Source of the DNA: Eutrigla gurnardus
Lineage: Eukaryota; Chordata; Actinopteri; Perciformes; Triglidae
Assembly (NCBI GenBank): GCA_963514095.1
Contig: OY741268.1
Coordinates: 26,053,657 to 26,117,656 of the forward strand
Length of the DNA stretch: 64,000 nt
Direction: 5' to 3'
This document shows, piece after piece, positions 63,130 to 64,000 of the stretch. Below the pieces are notes generated by a model. It had not been told where the DNA came from. It did no database searches and saw only the letters and a program-made list of their open reading frames with translations. The position numbers and the translations under genes were made by a program. Each line of letters begins with the position of its first letter. The first letter of the stretch is position 1.

Positions 63130-63652
63130 TTGACATTTTTGACCGATCATCACAAGACGATATAAAATCAATTATATGGACGATACAATATTTGCAGATA
63201 CCACAAGGTCTGGCATGATATGCCCTTTTAACAAAATCAGTTGTATTTATATCAAGTCACAAAAGCAGCCAAAACATAATTTAACCATTTTATCAATCTT
63301 CCAGCCTCAGGTTCTTCCTGGGTATTTTATTTTGTAACAGCATTGTTGGCATAAGGCCACTACTAATTTTCAGAAATTTGATGAAATGACACGGAATGAC
63401 CCTTTATCTTTTTCTTGACTGCTTGCCATTTGCCTGGCGCTAGCTAGCTGCTAACACTACCCGCTCGTCTAGCAGCCTTTTGTTCCGGAAGGAGTTGCAT
63501 GTAGACAAAAACAGTGTCAAAGACGTGCCATGGTAATTTCAAAATAAAAGCACGCAGGTTGTATTGCTGTCTTGCCTTTACATGGATGACATTGGAGCGT
63601 TGATCATTAAATTTGATAGATCGAGCTAGCTGGATGGATCGTTACACCCCTG
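63130..63652. mobile_element. hAT-type element remnant, right end intact
   Basis: The right end, read on the minus strand, is CAGGGGTGTAACGATCCATC, a classic hAT terminal sequence. The left part holds degenerate ACGATATAAAATC and GACGATACAATATTT motifs like the subterminal repeats of such elements. No matching left terminal repeat was found, nor a second copy of the expected 8-bp duplication (GTAAACAG at 63653-63660), so the left end is lost or decayed and the start given is approximate. Confidence 0.55.
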
Positions 63653-63660
63653 GTAAACAG

Positions 63661-64000
63661 CCTTTGTGAACGACAGAAGTTCAGTGTGAAACCAACATGT
63701 TGACAACATCAAAGAAAGTAATCCAATTAGACACTCTTTCTGCCATCTACCACCACAGTCACTTCTCAGGTTTAACACTTTTAAAGTTCCTTTAAATATT
63801 TATCAATAAGTTTTTCATGTCACTTCAAAGTCACTTTTCAAAATCCACATGAACGCCCTCTTCACATCAGCATGAAATAGATCCACAGCACAAAAGGAAA
63901 TAGGTCACATTCAAAGCTGGTTGCTGACGAGCATTACAGCCTTTAAAAGGTTATTTAAAGGCCGTCACTTTCTGCAAACTTCTCGGACATTAGCAAAGTT
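63661..64000. other. noncoding to window edge, nothing recognised
   Basis: 340 bases of A/T-rich sequence without a supported feature. Confidence 0.5.

Overview
The window is vertebrate genomic DNA, most likely from a teleost fish. It shows spliced coding exons with GT-AG introns, low gene density, very long (TG)n/(CA)n microsatellites, and teleost-style mobile elements: L2-type LINE tails, small hAT elements with 8-bp target duplications, and TTAA-flanked elements. The species cannot be named from the sequence.

Gene content: only one gene is recognised. The left 17.8 kb carries the last four coding exons of an alpha-catenin gene on the + strand (1-80, 5263-5368, 14856-14990, 15966-16256), a 3'UTR of about 1.6 kb and a canonical AATAAA signal at 17809-17814. 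The exons join in frame to the C-terminal 203 residues: the rest of the F-actin-binding domain and the C-terminal tail, ending in AMDSI. Diagnostic residues favour ctnna1 (alphaE-catenin) over ctnna2. The gene's 5' part lies left of the window.

The remaining ~46 kb has no exon I can defend. A CpG-containing, promoter-like stretch at 19.4-19.84 kb, ending in a good splice donor, is the only hint of another transcript. Most reading frames in this part are chance or microsatellite frames.

The right half is shaped by mobile elements, several with exact boundaries: a hAT-type element (35906-36997, target duplication GACTGAAG) into which a truncated L2-type LINE inserted (35955-36615, target duplication TTATGTAGT); a 377-bp hAT-type element (45281-45657, target duplication GTCGCTGC); a 551-bp TTAA-flanked inverted-repeat element (48443-48993); a large foldback palindrome with two 364-bp arms that differ at 8 positions (52458-52821 and 53027-53390); a decayed LINE endonuclease fragment (about 54095-54470); a pair of diverged ~0.33-0.37 kb direct repeats about 3.2 kb apart (55273-55597 and 58520-58890); between them a minus-strand retroposed 3' end with a 17-bp target duplication (58125-58319); and a hAT remnant near the right edge (about 63130-63652). 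No RNA gene, CRISPR array or prokaryotic feature was seen.
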